From Pseudomonas monteilii NBRC 103158 = DSM 14164 (lineage in GTDB: Bacteria; Pseudomonadota; Gammaproteobacteria; Pseudomonadales; Pseudomonadaceae): a stretch of DNA of 64,000 nt. The DNA lies in the NCBI RefSeq assembly GCF_000730605.1, contig NZ_BBIS01000018.1:62001-126000 (forward strand), given 5' to 3'. The notes beneath the pieces were generated by a model. The model saw only the letters and a program-made list of their open reading frames with translations, did no database searches and had not been told where the DNA came from. Both the position numbers and the translations under genes were made by a program. Below are positions 1-10,800 of the stretch, piece after piece; the stretch's first letter is position 1; each line of letters opens with the position of its first letter.

Positions 1-1469
1 GCAACGACCTGATGACCCGCGACCTGACCCTGGGTGCGATTCGCCGGGCCTTGCAGGCACTGGTGGCGCATTACCCGGTGTACCGCACCTACTTCAACGC
101 CTGTGGGCGCCCGGCTGAAGACGAAGGGTTTTTCCAGCAAGCGTTGGCCAATGCCCGGCAGGACCTGGGCGAAGCCGACTGGCCGCTGCTGGAGCAGCTT
201 GAGCAATGGCTGGGCGGGCAAGGCTGGCGGCACCTGCCACCGGGCCGCGTCCGCAAGCAGTTGCGTCACGCCTGCGTGCGTTTCCAGCAGTTGACCGCTC
301 CCAGTGCCGCCAAGGCCGTGGAGGACACTGCCTTCTACCGCAGTGCCCGGCTGCTGTCGCGCAACGACGTAGGCTTCGAGGCCGAACGTTTCAGCGCCCC
401 GCCCATGCACTTCCACTACGAAGCCCAGCGGCGCCTGCGCGACTTCCCCGATAACCTGCTGACCACCGCCACGCACGACCACAAGCGCGGCGAAGACACC
501 CGCGCACGCCTGGCCGTGCTCAGCGAGCGTGGCCCGTGGCTGGCCAGCCGGGTAGAACATTGGCGCGAGCTGGCCGAACCGCTACGTACGCAGCTGGAAG
601 ATGGTCAGGCCCCCAGCCCCGGCGACGAACTGATGTTGCTGCAAACCCTGCTCGGCAGCTGGCCGCTGGACCTCGACCTCCACGATGGCAATGCCCTGCG
701 CCAGTATGCGGAGCGCATTCGCCAGTGGCAGCAGAAAGCCCTGCGCGAAGCCAAGTTGCGCAGCAGCTGGAGCGCCCCGAACGAAGGCTACGAAAGTGCC
801 TGTGCCCGCTACATCGACAGCCTGTTGCTGGACAACGAGAACCAGCAACTGCGCAAATCCGTGGCCGATGCCGCGCAACTGCTGGCCTGCCCCGGCGCCC
901 TCAATGGCCTGGTGCAGGCCTTGCTACGCATGACCACGCCCGGCGTACCCGACCTGTACCAGGGCAACGAATACTGGGACTTCAGCCTGGTCGATCCGGA
1001 CAACCGCCGCGCCGTGGACTACGCTTGCAGGCGGGCCACTCTGGACGATGCAACGCCCACCACCGAGCTGCTGGCACACTGGCGCGACGGCCGCATCAAG
1101 CAGGCCTTGATCGCCCGGCTGCTGGACTTCCGCCAGGCCCATGCCGACCTGTTCCGTCGCGGCGCCTACCTTCCGCTGACGGTGCAAGGCCGGCATGCAG
1201 ACCATGTGATCGCCTTTGCCCGCCTGGGTGAAGGCGAACGCGCCATCGTCGTCGCCCCACGCCTGGCCAGTGGCCTGCTGGGCGGCGCTGCAACCCCGTT
1301 GATCCCGGCGCAGAACTGGGACGACACCCGGCTGGTACTACCGTTTGCCTTGTCGCCTGCCAACTCGACGGGACTTTTCCCCTGTGCGGCGGTCAGCCCT
1401 TCTAGGGAGCTGATGTTGAGCGCTGTGCTGGCAGAGTTTCCGGTCAACCTGTTGATACAACAATCTTGA
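1..1469 (+). CDS. treY: Malto-oligosyltrehalose synthase TreY, C-terminal part (5' truncated by window)
   Basis: The reading frame is already open at the left edge, so the N-terminal part with the catalytic GH13 core lies outside the window. About 488 residues remain. TreY isomerises the reducing-end alpha-1,4 bond of maltodextrin to alpha-1,1, giving maltooligosyl-trehalose that TreZ then cleaves to free trehalose. The family-typical stretch PGVPDLYQGNEYWDFSLVDP is present near the C-terminal third (about 940-1000), as is an upstream TATHDHKRGEDTRARL block typical of TreY. The gene is followed closely by a DUF2934 gene and glgX on the same strand, consistent with a glycogen/trehalose cluster. 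The family call is confident; the true start cannot be seen. Confidence 0.93.
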   Translation, partial: NDLMTRDLTLGAIRRALQALVAHYPVYRTYFNACGRPAEDEGFFQQALANARQDLGEADWPLLEQLEQWLGGQGWRHLPPGRVRKQLRHACVRFQQLTAPSAAKAVEDTAFYRSARLLSRNDVGFEAERFSAPPMHFHYEAQRRLRDFPDNLLTTATHDHKRGEDTRARLAVLSERGPWLASRVEHWRELAEPLRTQLEDGQAPSPGDELMLLQTLLGSWPLDLDLHDGNALRQYAERIRQWQQKALREAKLRSSWSAPNEGYESACARYIDSLLLDNENQQLRKSVADAAQLLACPGALNGLVQALLRMTTPGVPDLYQGNEYWDFSLVDPDNRRAVDYACRRATLDDATPTTELLAHWRDGRIKQALIARLLDFRQAHADLFRRGAYLPLTVQGRHADHVIAFARLGEGERAIVVAPRLASGLLGGAATPLIPAQNWDDTRLVLPFALSPANSTGLFPCAAVSPSRELMLSAVLAEFPVNLLIQQS

Positions 1470-1486
1470 GCATCAGGAGCGTCATG

Positions 1487-1768
1487 ATGAGTGTCGATGA
1501 AAAACGTATTCGCGAATTCGCCTACCAGATCTGGGAGTCCGAGGGTAAGCCTGTAGGCGAGGAAGAGCGCCACTGGGACATGGCCCGCAAGCTAGCCGAG
1601 GCTGAGGCACTGGCACCGAAGGCGGAGCCGCGCAAGCGGGCGCCGGCCAAGCCCAAGGTAGCAGCTGAGCCCAAAGCGCCTGCCGACCCCAAGGTAGCTG
1701 CCCTTCCGGGCGTCAAACCCGCTGCGGCGAAAAAGCCCCGGGCGGCGAAAAAACCGGCTGCCGGTTAA
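1487..1768 (+). CDS. DUF2934 protein with Ala/Lys/Pro-rich, histone H1-like tail
   Basis: A 93-residue protein of unknown function. Residues 1-40 match the DUF2934 pattern (RIREFAYQIWESEGKP, then HWDMARKLAE). The rest is a low-complexity basic tail built from Ala, Lys and Pro, ending in repeated AAKKP units, which resembles histone H1-like or AlgP-like tails. An AGGAG ribosome site at 1475-1479 lies 7 bases before the ATG at 1487 and only 4 before the ATG at 1484, so the second ATG is preferred. The gene begins 17 bases after treY and is probably co-transcribed with it. The tail suggests nucleic-acid or polyanion binding, but that is inference. Confidence 0.75.
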   Translation: MSVDEKRIREFAYQIWESEGKPVGEEERHWDMARKLAEAEALAPKAEPRKRAPAKPKVAAEPKAPADPKVAALPGVKPAAAKKPRAAKKPAAG

Positions 1769-1770
1769 GC

Positions 1771-1878
1771 CTGCACCGGCCTCTTCGCGGGCTCGCCCGC
1801 TCCCACACGTACAGCATCAACCTCCAGCGCTGTGGAGGTACTGTGGGAGCGGGCAAGCCCGCGAAGAGGCCGGTGCAG
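1771..1878. repeat. REP element pair (long inverted repeat)
   Basis: The left arm (1771-1807) and right arm (1841-1878) are near-perfect inverse copies of the P. putida REP core (TCTTCGCGGGCTCGCCCGC, CTCCCAC). They flank a second hairpin (cctccagcgc/tgtggagg, 1821-1838). The structure fills the space between the DUF2934 gene and glgX and could attenuate read-through or protect the mRNA end. Confidence 0.9.
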
Positions 1879-1920
1879 GACTAAACAATTCCCCTTCCAC
1901 CAAGGCCCCTGAGGATTGCC

Positions 1921-4074
1921 ATGAGCCCTCGCACCCCAAAGAAAACCCGCTCAGTTGCCCCATCGCGCATCCGCGAAGGCCTGCCCTTCCCCCTTGGCGC
2001 CACCTGGGATGGCCTTGGGGTGAATTTCGCCCTGTTCTCGGCCAACGCCACCAAGGTCGAGCTGTGCCTGTTCGACTCCACCGGCGAACAGGAAATCGAG
2101 CGCATCGAACTGCCCGAGTACACTGACGAGATCTACCACGGCTACTTGCCCGACGCTCACCCCGGGCTTGTGTATGGCTACCGGGTATACGGCCCCTACG
2201 AGCCAGAGAACGGCCACCGCTTCAACCCCAACAAACTGCTGATCGACCCCTACGCCAAGCAGCTGGTCGGCAGCCTGAAATGGTCCGAGGCGCTGTTCGG
2301 CTACACCATCGGCCACCCCGACGGCGACCTGTCGTTCGACGAACGCGACAGCGCGCCCTTCGTGCCCAAATGCAAGGTGATCGACCCCGCGTTCACCTGG
2401 GGCCGCGACCAGCGCGTGCTCATCCCCTGGGAACGCACCATCATCTACGAAGCGCACACCCGCGGCATCAGCATGCGCCACCCGGCCGTACCGGAAGAAC
2501 TACGTGGCACCTTTGCTGGCCTGGCCAATGACGAGTTGCTCAAGCACATCAAGGAACTGGGCGTTTCCAGCATCGAGTTGCTGCCAATCCACGCCTTCGT
2601 CAACGACCAGCACCTGCTGGACAAAGGCCTGAACAACTACTGGGGCTACAACAGCATCGCCTTCTTCGCCCCCCACCCGCGCTACCTGGCCAGCGGCAAG
2701 ATCGCCGAGTTCAAGGAAATGGTCGCGCACCTGCACGACGCCGGGCTGGAGGTGATTCTGGACGTGGTCTACAACCACACCGCCGAAGGTAACGAGCGTG
2801 GCCCCACCCTGTCGATGCGCGGCATCGACAACGCCTCGTACTACCGCCTGATGCCGGACGACAAGCGCTACTACATCAACGATTCCGGCACCGGCAACAC
2901 CCTGGACCTGAGCCACCCCTGCGTGCTGCAACTGGTCACCGACTCGCTGCGCTACTGGGCCGGCGAAATGCATGTGGATGGCTTTCGCTTCGACTTGGCA
3001 ACCATCCTGGGCCGTTACCGCGAAGGGTACAGCGAGCGCCACGGTTTCCTCGTTGCCTGCCGACAAGACCCGATGCTGAGCCAGGTCAAGCTGATTGCCG
3101 AACCCTGGGACTGCGGCCCCGGCGGCTATCAGGTCGGCAATTTCGCTCCGGGCTGGGCCGAATGGAACGACCGCTTCCGCGACACCGTGCGGGCGTTCTG
3201 GAAAGGCGACGAAGGCCAGCTGGCCGACTTTGCCTCGCGCATGACCGCCTCGGGCGATATGTTCAACAACCGTGGCCGGCGCCCGTATGCCTCGGTCAAC
3301 TTCGTCACCGCCCACGATGGCTTCACCCTGCGCGACCTGGTGTCTTACAACCACAAGCACAACGAAGACAACGACGAGAACAATCAGGACGGCACCGACA
3401 ACAACCTGTCGTGGAACTGCGGCGTGGAAGGGCCGACCGACGACCCGGGCATCAATGCCTTGCGCATGCGCCAGATGCGCAACTACTTCGCCACCTTGCT
3501 GCTGGCCCAAGGCACGCCGATGATCGTTGCCGGCGACGAGTTCAGCCGTACCCAGCACGGCAACAACAATGCCTACTGCCAGGACAGCGAGATCGGCTGG
3601 GTGAACTGGGACCTGGACCAGGACGGCGAGGAGCTGCTGGCCTTCGTCAAACGCCTCACCCGTCTGCGCCTGGCCTACCCGGTGCTGCGCCGCTCGCGCT
3701 TTCTGGTGGGGGACTACAATGAGGCCATCGGTGTCAAGGACGTGACTTGGCTGGCACCCGATGGCAGCGAAATGAGCGTGGAGCAATGGGAAGATCCGCA
3801 CGGGCGTTGCCTGGGCATGCTCATCGACGGTCGTGCGCAGGTCAGTGGTATTGCCCGGCCGGGTGCCGAGGCCACCGTATTGCTGATCTTCAATGCTCAC
3901 CATGACATCGTGCCGTTCAAGTTACCGGCTGTGCCAGAAGGCGAGTACTGGAGCTGCCTGGTCGATACCGACCGGCCGGAGCTGCGCAAGGGGCAGCACT
4001 TGCAGTTCGACAGCACGTTCGAGGTCAAAGGGCGGTCGATGCTGCTGATGGTGTTGCAGCACGAGGAAGACTGA
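1921..4074 (+). CDS. glgX: Glycogen debranching enzyme GlgX
   Basis: A 717-residue GH13_11 isoamylase-type enzyme that hydrolyses alpha-1,6 branches of phosphorylase-limited glycogen in the cytoplasm. All four GH13 signature regions are visible: region I DVVYNHTAEG from D281, region II DGFRFDLAT with nucleophile D358, region III LIAEPWDCGPGGYQ with acid/base E394, and region IV FVTAHDGF with D466. An N-terminal CBM48-like domain precedes the barrel. Length is normal for GlgX. GAGG at 1911-1914 lies 6 bases before the ATG. The gene follows treY and is separated from it by a REP pair. Together with the glgE-treS-glgB operon nearby it forms an alpha-glucan/trehalose metabolic cluster. Confidence 0.97.
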   Translation: MSPRTPKKTRSVAPSRIREGLPFPLGATWDGLGVNFALFSANATKVELCLFDSTGEQEIERIELPEYTDEIYHGYLPDAHPGLVYGYRVYGPYEPENGHRFNPNKLLIDPYAKQLVGSLKWSEALFGYTIGHPDGDLSFDERDSAPFVPKCKVIDPAFTWGRDQRVLIPWERTIIYEAHTRGISMRHPAVPEELRGTFAGLANDELLKHIKELGVSSIELLPIHAFVNDQHLLDKGLNNYWGYNSIAFFAPHPRYLASGKIAEFKEMVAHLHDAGLEVILDVVYNHTAEGNERGPTLSMRGIDNASYYRLMPDDKRYYINDSGTGNTLDLSHPCVLQLVTDSLRYWAGEMHVDGFRFDLATILGRYREGYSERHGFLVACRQDPMLSQVKLIAEPWDCGPGGYQVGNFAPGWAEWNDRFRDTVRAFWKGDEGQLADFASRMTASGDMFNNRGRRPYASVNFVTAHDGFTLRDLVSYNHKHNEDNDENNQDGTDNNLSWNCGVEGPTDDPGINALRMRQMRNYFATLLLAQGTPMIVAGDEFSRTQHGNNNAYCQDSEIGWVNWDLDQDGEELLAFVKRLTRLRLAYPVLRRSRFLVGDYNEAIGVKDVTWLAPDGSEMSVEQWEDPHGRCLGMLIDGRAQVSGIARPGAEATVLLIFNAHHDIVPFKLPAVPEGEYWSCLVDTDRPELRKGQHLQFDSTFEVKGRSMLLMVLQHEED

Positions 4075-4420
4075 ATCACCTGGCAGTGCAGGTGAGCGCT
4101 AGCAATCATTCTTCATAGCCGGGGCGCGGCAAATAGCTAACCCGGCTATGCCCTACTTCTTTGCTCAAAAAATCAAGGGCTTGAGCCCAACCACGAAGCG
4201 TGAACAGTTCTTTCACGCTTTCTTGACGCAAGCGGCGTCGTCTCCTTAGCTGAAGATTATCTAGCAGTAAAGATCTCGCGCCGGGCCTCTAGCTCGCGCC
4301 TTTGTGCGCGCTTGCGAAGGCTGGCGTGCTGGTTTGGGTCGCCCCCTGTTTTTGCCGTACAGCTCGTGACAACAGACCAGGTCCTCGGGCTGTAACTCAC
4401 AAAAACAAAGGAGATCCGCC
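4075..4420. other. Non-coding gap with a hairpin (4114-4150)
   Basis: No gene is supported here. A 9-bp inverted repeat (CATAGCCGG at 4114-4122, CCGGCTATG at 4142-4150) with a 19-base loop follows glgX and may end its transcript, although no T-run follows. The rest of the gap should hold the promoter of the downstream barrel gene, but I could not assign -35/-10 boxes with confidence. Confidence 0.4.
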
Positions 4421-5497
4421 ATGAAATGCACCTCGAACCCCTTGCGCTTCGACAGCATTTTCTACGCGGTTTCCACGTCGCTGCTTCTGGCAACCCCGGT
4501 GGAAACGTTCGCGTACGAATTGCAGGGTGACCCCACCTCGCCCGGCTTTTTGCAGCAGGCTGCGGTGCCGCAGCTGTCGCTTGACCCGGTCAGCGCCAGT
4601 GGCCTGAGCATCGGCACGCTGAATGCCTTTTCACAGAAGATGAGCGAACGCCACGGGCAGGCGGCACCGGACCTGGTTGCCAGCCAGTGGGCGCAGTTTT
4701 TCCCGACCACCTCGCGCAACGGCGCACAACCCCCGGAGCAGCTTGAGGCACCCAGCCAGCAACTGATGATAGGCCCGGACCTGTTCGTGCGTGAAACGGC
4801 TGCGGGTAATGTGCATCGCGCAGGGATTTTCGTGGGGCACAACAACCTGCAAAGCAGCTTCAACGGCATGCGCCCACTGTTGGGCGACAAGCAGCGCAAT
4901 GCGGTGAACCTAAGCGGGGAAAGCCTGGGCGTTTACTGGAGCATGACCCATGAACAGGGCTGGCACCTGGACGCCGTGGCCATGGGCTCGCGCATCGATG
5001 TGCTGGGACGTGGCGAGAACGGCCAGCGCGTGGACGACAACGGCCATGCGATGACCTTTTCGGTGGAAGGTGGTTACCCGATTCGCCTGGGTGGCAACTG
5101 GGTGATCGAACCCCAGGCACAGTTGATCAACCAACAGTTCTTCCCCGGGAACCAGGTGCAGGAAGAAACCCTGCAGGCCTTTGACAGCCAGCCGAGCTGG
5201 AGTGGCCGGGTGGGTGCGAAATTGTCCGGGCGCTACGAAGTGCGCGGCATGCCGATTGAACCCTATGTGCGGACCAACGTGTGGTATGACTTCAGCAATG
5301 CCGACGAGGTGAAGCTGGACCAGGTCGACAAGATCTCCAGCTCGCGCTACTCGACCACGGTGGAATTGGGGTTGGGGTTGGTGGCGCGGGTGACGCCTTC
5401 GGTGGCCTTGTTTGTGAGCGCAGATTACAGCAGTGACGTGGATGACAATGATTTGAATGGGCTGATTGGTAGCCTTGGGGTGAGGATGCGGTGGTAG
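4421..5497 (+). CDS. Outer-membrane autotransporter beta-domain protein without a large passenger
   Basis: A 358-residue protein with a probable signal sequence at residues 1-32 (hydrophobic VSTSLLLATPVETFAYE). The region from about residue 145 to the end looks like an autotransporter-type beta-barrel: alternating strands, motifs GVYWSMTHEQGWHLDAV and WVIEPQAQLINQQ, and a final aromatic residue (RMRW) typical of outer-membrane barrels. Only about 100 residues lie between the signal and the barrel, so there is no classical passenger. AAAGGAG at 4408-4413 gives a strong ribosome site 7 bases before the ATG. It lies between glgX and glgB with no evident functional link to glycogen. The fold assignment is by pattern only; substrate and role are unknown. 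Confidence 0.75.
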   Translation: MKCTSNPLRFDSIFYAVSTSLLLATPVETFAYELQGDPTSPGFLQQAAVPQLSLDPVSASGLSIGTLNAFSQKMSERHGQAAPDLVASQWAQFFPTTSRNGAQPPEQLEAPSQQLMIGPDLFVRETAAGNVHRAGIFVGHNNLQSSFNGMRPLLGDKQRNAVNLSGESLGVYWSMTHEQGWHLDAVAMGSRIDVLGRGENGQRVDDNGHAMTFSVEGGYPIRLGGNWVIEPQAQLINQQFFPGNQVQEETLQAFDSQPSWSGRVGAKLSGRYEVRGMPIEPYVRTNVWYDFSNADEVKLDQVDKISSSRYSTTVELGLGLVARVTPSVALFVSADYSSDVDDNDLNGLIGSLGVRMRW

Positions 5498-5504
5498 AGG
5501 CAGG

Positions 5505-5585
5505 CCCGGCCTCATCGCGATTAAGCTCGCGCCTACAGGGGTGTGCGATACCTGTAGGAGCGAGCTTGCTCGCGATGAGACCGGG
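5505..5585. repeat. REP-type inverted repeat between convergent genes
   Basis: The left arm (5505-5539) and right arm (5551-5585) pair over about 35 bases with a core reading TGTAGGAGCGAGCTTGCTCG on the right arm. This is a different REP subtype from those at 1.8 and 49.9 kb. It sits between the convergent barrel gene and glgB and could serve as a two-way transcript end. Confidence 0.88.
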
Positions 5586-5597
5586 ACAGCCAGCCAA

Positions 5598-7808
5598 CTA
5601 GATGGGCTTGAGCACCAATACCCCAAGCGGAGGCAAGTTCAACGCCAGCGACAGCGGCTGCCCATGGCTGGCCACTGCCTCACTGGCCACCGCGCCCAGG
5701 TTACCCACATTGGAACCTGCGTAAAGCTCGGCATCACTGTTCAACAACTCCTGCCAACGCTCACCAAACGGCACGCCAATCCGATACCCCTCACGCGGCA
5801 CCGGGGTGAAGTTGGCCACCACCAGCACCGGCTCGCCACTGCTGCTCCAGCGCAGCCAGGCGTACACGCTGTTCTGCGCATCATCACCGATCAACCACTG
5901 GAAGCCCTGCGGCTGACAGTCCTGCTCATGCAGTGCGGGCACCTCGCGGTACAGCCGGTTGAGATCGCTTACCAGCCGCTGCACACCTTGGTGCTCGGGG
6001 TACTGCAACAGGTACCAGTCCAGTTCGCTGTCATGGTTCCACTCACGCCACTGGCCGAACTCGCAGCCCATGAACAGCAGCTTCTTGCCCGGGTGCGCCC
6101 ACATGAAGGTGAGGTAGGCACGCAGGTTGGCGAACTTCTGCCAGCGGTCGCCGGGCATCTTGTCGATCAGCGAATGCTTGCCATGCACCACTTCGTCGTG
6201 GGAGATGGGCAGGATGAAGTGCTCGGAGTAGGCATAGATCAGCCCGAAGCTCATCTCGTTGTGGTGGTAGGTGCGGTGCACCGGGTCGTTCTGGATGTAA
6301 TGCAGGGTGTCGTGCATCCAGCCCATGTTCCACTTGTAGGCAAAGCCCAGCCCGCCTTGCTGGGTCGGCTGGCTGACACCAGGCCAGGCGGTGGATTCCT
6401 CGGCGATGATGAGCGCGCCCGGGGCCTCGTGGGCGGCCACGCCGTTGAGGTGACGGATGAAGTCGATGGCTTCCAGGTTCTCGCGCCCGCCGTAGCGGTT
6501 GGGCACCCACTCGCCGGCCTTGCGCGAGTAGTCGCGGTACAGCATGGAAGCCACCGCATCGACCCGCAAGCCGTCGATGTGGAAGTGCTTCAACCAGTGC
6601 AGGGCCGAGGCCATCATGAAGCCGCGCACTTCGTTGCGGCCCAGGTTGTAGATCAGGGTGTTCCAGTCCTGGTGGTAGCCTTCCAGGGGGTTGTCGTATT
6701 CGTACAGGGCGGTGCCGTCGAAGCGCGCCAGGCCGTGTTCATCGGTGGGGAAATGCGCGGGCACCCAGTCCAGCAGCACGCCAATGCCGCCTTGGTGGCA
6801 GGCATCGACGAAGGCGGCGAAGTCCTCGGCACTGCCGTAGCGAGAAGTAGGCGCGAACATCGACAGCGGCTGGTAGCCCCAGGAGCCGCCGAACGGATGC
6901 TCCATGATCGGCAGCAGTTCGATGTGGGTGAAGCCCAGTTGCTGTACGTAAGGCACCAGGCGCTCGGCCAGTTCGCGCCAGTTGTAATAGCGCCCGACTT
7001 CGCCCGCTTCATCCAGCTCGCAGCGCCACGACCCAGGGTGCAGCTCGTAGATCGACAGCGGCGCGTTGTAGGTATGGCGCTGCGCGCGCTGTGCCATCCA
7101 GTCGTGGTCCTGCCAGTCGTGGCTCAGCGCATGGGCGACCTTGGACGCGGTGCTCGGCGGCAATTCGGTGGCGCGGGCCAGCGGGTCGGCCTTCAGCGGC
7201 AGAATCCCCTCCTTGCCCAGCACCTCGAACTTGTAGGTTTCGCCCACGCCCAGGCGCGGCACGAACAGCTCCCACACCCCGGCGCTGTGGCGCAGGCGCA
7301 TGGGGTGGCGGCGGCCGTCCCAATTGTTGAAATCACCGACGACCGACACCCTGCGGGCATTGGGCGCCCACACCGAGAAGCACACGCCGTCGATGCCTTC
7401 GACCTGGATCGGCTGGGCGCCGAAACGCCCGGACAAATCGCGATGGTTGCCCTCGGCGAACAGGTACAGGTCCATGTCGCCAAGCTGTGGGCCAAAGCTG
7501 TAAGGGTCTTCAGTCACCTGCTCGCCGCCGGCCCAGCCGATGTGCAACAGGTAGGGCTGTGCCTCATCAAGGTGCGCGCTGAACAACCCGGGCAGGCTAC
7601 CCTGCTCCATTTCGGCGAGGATGCGCCCGTCATGCCGCGCCAGGATGCGCACATTCAGGGCATTGGGCAGAAAGGCGCGAACCACCTGCCCGCCCGCACC
7701 GTCACCATGGGGGCCGAGTACCGCAAATGGATCGGCGTGTTCGGCGCGGGCCAGGGCGTCGAGGTCCCGTTGCCGAAGGCCACCGTTTTCACGCGTTGTA
7801 ACGTTCAT
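5598..7808 (-). CDS. glgB: 1,4-alpha-glucan branching enzyme GlgB
   Basis: A 736-residue GH13_9 enzyme that introduces alpha-1,6 branches into linear alpha-glucan. An N-terminal extension and CBM48 domain precede the barrel. Catalytic residues are D417 ([11 protein letters not shown]), E470 ([11 protein letters not shown]) and D538 (ISHDEVVHG), a constant offset of +12 from E. coli GlgB (D405, E458, D526). The start ATG overlaps the treS stop (ATGA, 7805-7808), so the two are translationally coupled. It is the last gene of the glgE-treS-glgB operon and would branch the linear polymer made by GlgE. Confidence 0.97.
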   Translation of the reverse strand: MNVTTRENGGLRQRDLDALARAEHADPFAVLGPHGDGAGGQVVRAFLPNALNVRILARHDGRILAEMEQGSLPGLFSAHLDEAQPYLLHIGWAGGEQVTEDPYSFGPQLGDMDLYLFAEGNHRDLSGRFGAQPIQVEGIDGVCFSVWAPNARRVSVVGDFNNWDGRRHPMRLRHSAGVWELFVPRLGVGETYKFEVLGKEGILPLKADPLARATELPPSTASKVAHALSHDWQDHDWMAQRAQRHTYNAPLSIYELHPGSWRCELDEAGEVGRYYNWRELAERLVPYVQQLGFTHIELLPIMEHPFGGSWGYQPLSMFAPTSRYGSAEDFAAFVDACHQGGIGVLLDWVPAHFPTDEHGLARFDGTALYEYDNPLEGYHQDWNTLIYNLGRNEVRGFMMASALHWLKHFHIDGLRVDAVASMLYRDYSRKAGEWVPNRYGGRENLEAIDFIRHLNGVAAHEAPGALIIAEESTAWPGVSQPTQQGGLGFAYKWNMGWMHDTLHYIQNDPVHRTYHHNEMSFGLIYAYSEHFILPISHDEVVHGKHSLIDKMPGDRWQKFANLRAYLTFMWAHPGKKLLFMGCEFGQWREWNHDSELDWYLLQYPEHQGVQRLVSDLNRLYREVPALHEQDCQPQGFQWLIGDDAQNSVYAWLRWSSSGEPVLVVANFTPVPREGYRIGVPFGERWQELLNSDAELYAGSNVGNLGAVASEAVASHGQPLSLALNLPPLGVLVLKPI

Positions 7809-10800
7809 TCTGACTCTCCCCAGGTACCGAATCGTCCATGCAGGCCATGCAAAGGCACGGCCAGCCAGCTTGGACGGTTCTCGGCTTCGTATGTAATTTC
7901 GTAGGCAGCTTTTTCCAGGCAGAACAGTTCCAGTGCGGCGCGCTCGCCCTGGGCCTGTTGCCAGGCATGGGGCATGGCGGCGGTGGCCAGGCCGTAGGCT
8001 TCGACGAAGGCGTGGCGCGACTGATGCAGGTACTGCCGGGCAACCCGCTGACGCGCCTGGCGCGCCGGGCCGGAAAGGTCGACCGCAGACGCGCTGCGCA
8101 AGATCATGGCAGCAGCATAGTCGAAGGATCGCAGCACGCCGCTCACATCCTTGTACGGGCTGTGTTTTGCCCGCCTCGCCTCCAGCGGTCGGGACGGTTC
8201 GCCTTCGAAATCGATCAGGTAGGCATCGCCCTGCACCACCAGCACCTGGCCCAAGTGCAGGTCGCCATGCACGCGCATCAGCAGGCCACCTTGGGCCTGC
8301 CCGGCCAGCTGGCTGATGTGTTGGGCCAGGCCGTCACGTTGTTGCTGCAGGTCGTCGACCAAGGCCTGGCTGTCGCTGTCAAGGTTGTCGCGGTGCTGGG
8401 CCAGCAAGTCGAGGGCACGGGTCAGTTCGGCGCTGATCTGCGTGGCCCAGTGCTGGCTGTCGCTGGCATCGCTGGGGCGCGGGCGGAACGCCTCATCGTC
8501 AGTGGGTGCCGCCAACAGCAGGTGCATTTCACCCAAGCGCTGGCCAAGCAAGGCCGCGAAACCGCTGAGTTCGGCCAGCGCGTCGGTGTGCGGCTCGGCA
8601 TCATTGGCGGTGGGCTCCATCTGGTCGCGGATCGCCCGCTCCAGGGTGTTCTGGGTCCAGGCCCAGGCATCGCCCTGGTTGTTCAGGTAGCCCTGGGCAA
8701 TCATCAGCAAATGGGGCGCATGTTGTTCGTCCACCCGGCTGACCCAGGCCAGCAACGGCGAGATATTGGCAAAGCCGGCAGCGGTGAGGTAGGCACTCAT
8801 TTCCAGTTCGGGGTGGATACCCGGGTTGACCCGGCGGATCAGCTTGAGCACCACCCGGTCGCCGATCACCACCGAGCTGTTGGACTGTTCGGCGCTGAGG
8901 TAGCGCACTGCACTTTCGTCGTTCAACGCCAGGCCTGCCAACGGCTCCGTGCTTTCGAAACGCAGCTCACCCTCGCCGTTGCCACACGGCAGGCGCATGC
9001 CCTCCTGGCAGGCGCGCAGCACGGCGCGGATGAAGGGTTCGAGGACGAAGGCATCGGTGATCAGGCCGACCTGATGGGCGCGGCGCACCCGCGACAGGGC
9101 CAGTTGCTGCGGCAGCGCGGTGTTGATGTCCTCTTCGCGCAACAGGCCGAACGGCAGCTGATACCGATTGGCCGTGCCGTCGCCGAGCACTTCGATTTCG
9201 CTGAGCAGAACTGGCGTGGTGGCGGTGCCGAAGCGTACGCCATAGCACAGCCTGACTGCGTCGATTGGCCCTTCCTTGCCGGCGAACCAGCGCCGTTTTG
9301 GCAAGTATTGCGGCAGGATGCTGTTCTGAAGGGTGTCGCTTGACGGAGCTTCCAGCAATTCTTCCATGCGTTTGCGCAGCACTAGCGTAGTCAATTCGGG
9401 TAACCCCTCAGTGGCCTGGACGTGCCAGCTGGGCATGCGGTCGTGCGAAGCCAGCAGGAACCAGTAGAAGGCATAGGGTGGCAAGGTGAGCAGGAACGGC
9501 AACTGGCCAATCGGCGGGAAGGCGCTACCGCCGAGCATCTCCACCGGCACTTTGTCGGCGTAGTGTGACAATTCCAGTTCGGCGGCCTGGGCGGCACGGG
9601 AAACGTTGGCCACGCACAGGATCACCTCGGTATTGCCATCGGCATCGGTGTGCTCGCGGATATAGGCGAGGATACGCCGGTTGCTGGGCGTGAGCGTGCG
9701 CAAGCTGCCACGACCAAAGGCCTTCTGCTGCTTGCGCACCGCCAGCATGCGCCGCGTCCAGTTCAACAGCGAATGCGGGTCGTGGCTCTGGGCTTCGACG
9801 TTGACGGTCTGGTAGCCGTACAGCGGGTCCATGATCGGCGGCAACACCAGGCGCTGCGGGTCGGCGCGCGAAAAGCCGCCGTTGCGGTCTGGCGACCACT
9901 GCATGGGCGTGCGCACGCCATCGCGATCACCCAGGTAGATGTTGTCACCCATGCCCAGTTCGTCGCCGTAGTACAAGGTCGGCGTCCCGGGCATCGACAG
10001 CAGCAAGCTGGTGAGTAGCTCGATACGCCGGCGGTCACGCTGCAGCAGTGGCGCCAGGCGCCGGCGGATGCCTAAGTTGATGCGGGCGCGGCGGTCTTCG
10101 GCGTAGTAGTTCCACAGGTAGTCGCGCTCGCGGTCGGTGACCATTTCCAGGGTCAGCTCATCGTGGTTGCGCAGGAAGATCGCCCATTGGCAGTTGGCGG
10201 GGATTTCCGGCGTCTGGCGCAGGATGTCGGTGATCGGAAAACGATCTTCCATGGCCAGGGCCATGTACATGCGCGGCATCAGCGGGAAATGGAAGGCCAT
10301 ATGGCACTCGTCGCCTTCGCCTTCGCCGAAGTACGGGCGGGTGTCCTCGGGCCACTGGTTGGCCTCGGCCAGCAGCATGCGGTCGGGGTAGTTGGCGTCG
10401 ATTTCGGCGCGGATGGCCTTCAGGACATCGTGGGTTTCGGCGAGGTTTTCGTTGTTGGTGCCATCACGTTCGATCAAGTAGGGGATGGCATCCAGGCGCA
10501 GGCCGTCGACGCCCAGATCGAGCCAGAAACGCATAACGCCGATCACCGCCTTGAGCACTTGGGGATTGTCGAAATTGAGGTCGGGCTGGTGCGAATAGAA
10601 GCGGTGCCAGAAGTACTGGCCGGCGACCGGGTCCCAGGTCCAGTTGGACTTTTCAGTGTCGAGAAAGATGATGCGCGTGCCGTCGTACTTCTGGTCATCG
10701 TCCGACCACACGTAGAAGTCCCTTGCCTTGCTGCCGCGCTTGGCATGGCGGGCACGCTGGAACCACGGGTGCTGGTCGCTGGTGTGGTTGATGACCAGTT

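Noticed and set aside
5541..7904. Long open frame of 787 codons antisense to glgB
   Set aside because: It is the mirror of a high-GC coding gene; the product has no recognisable domain and glgB is certain on the other strand.
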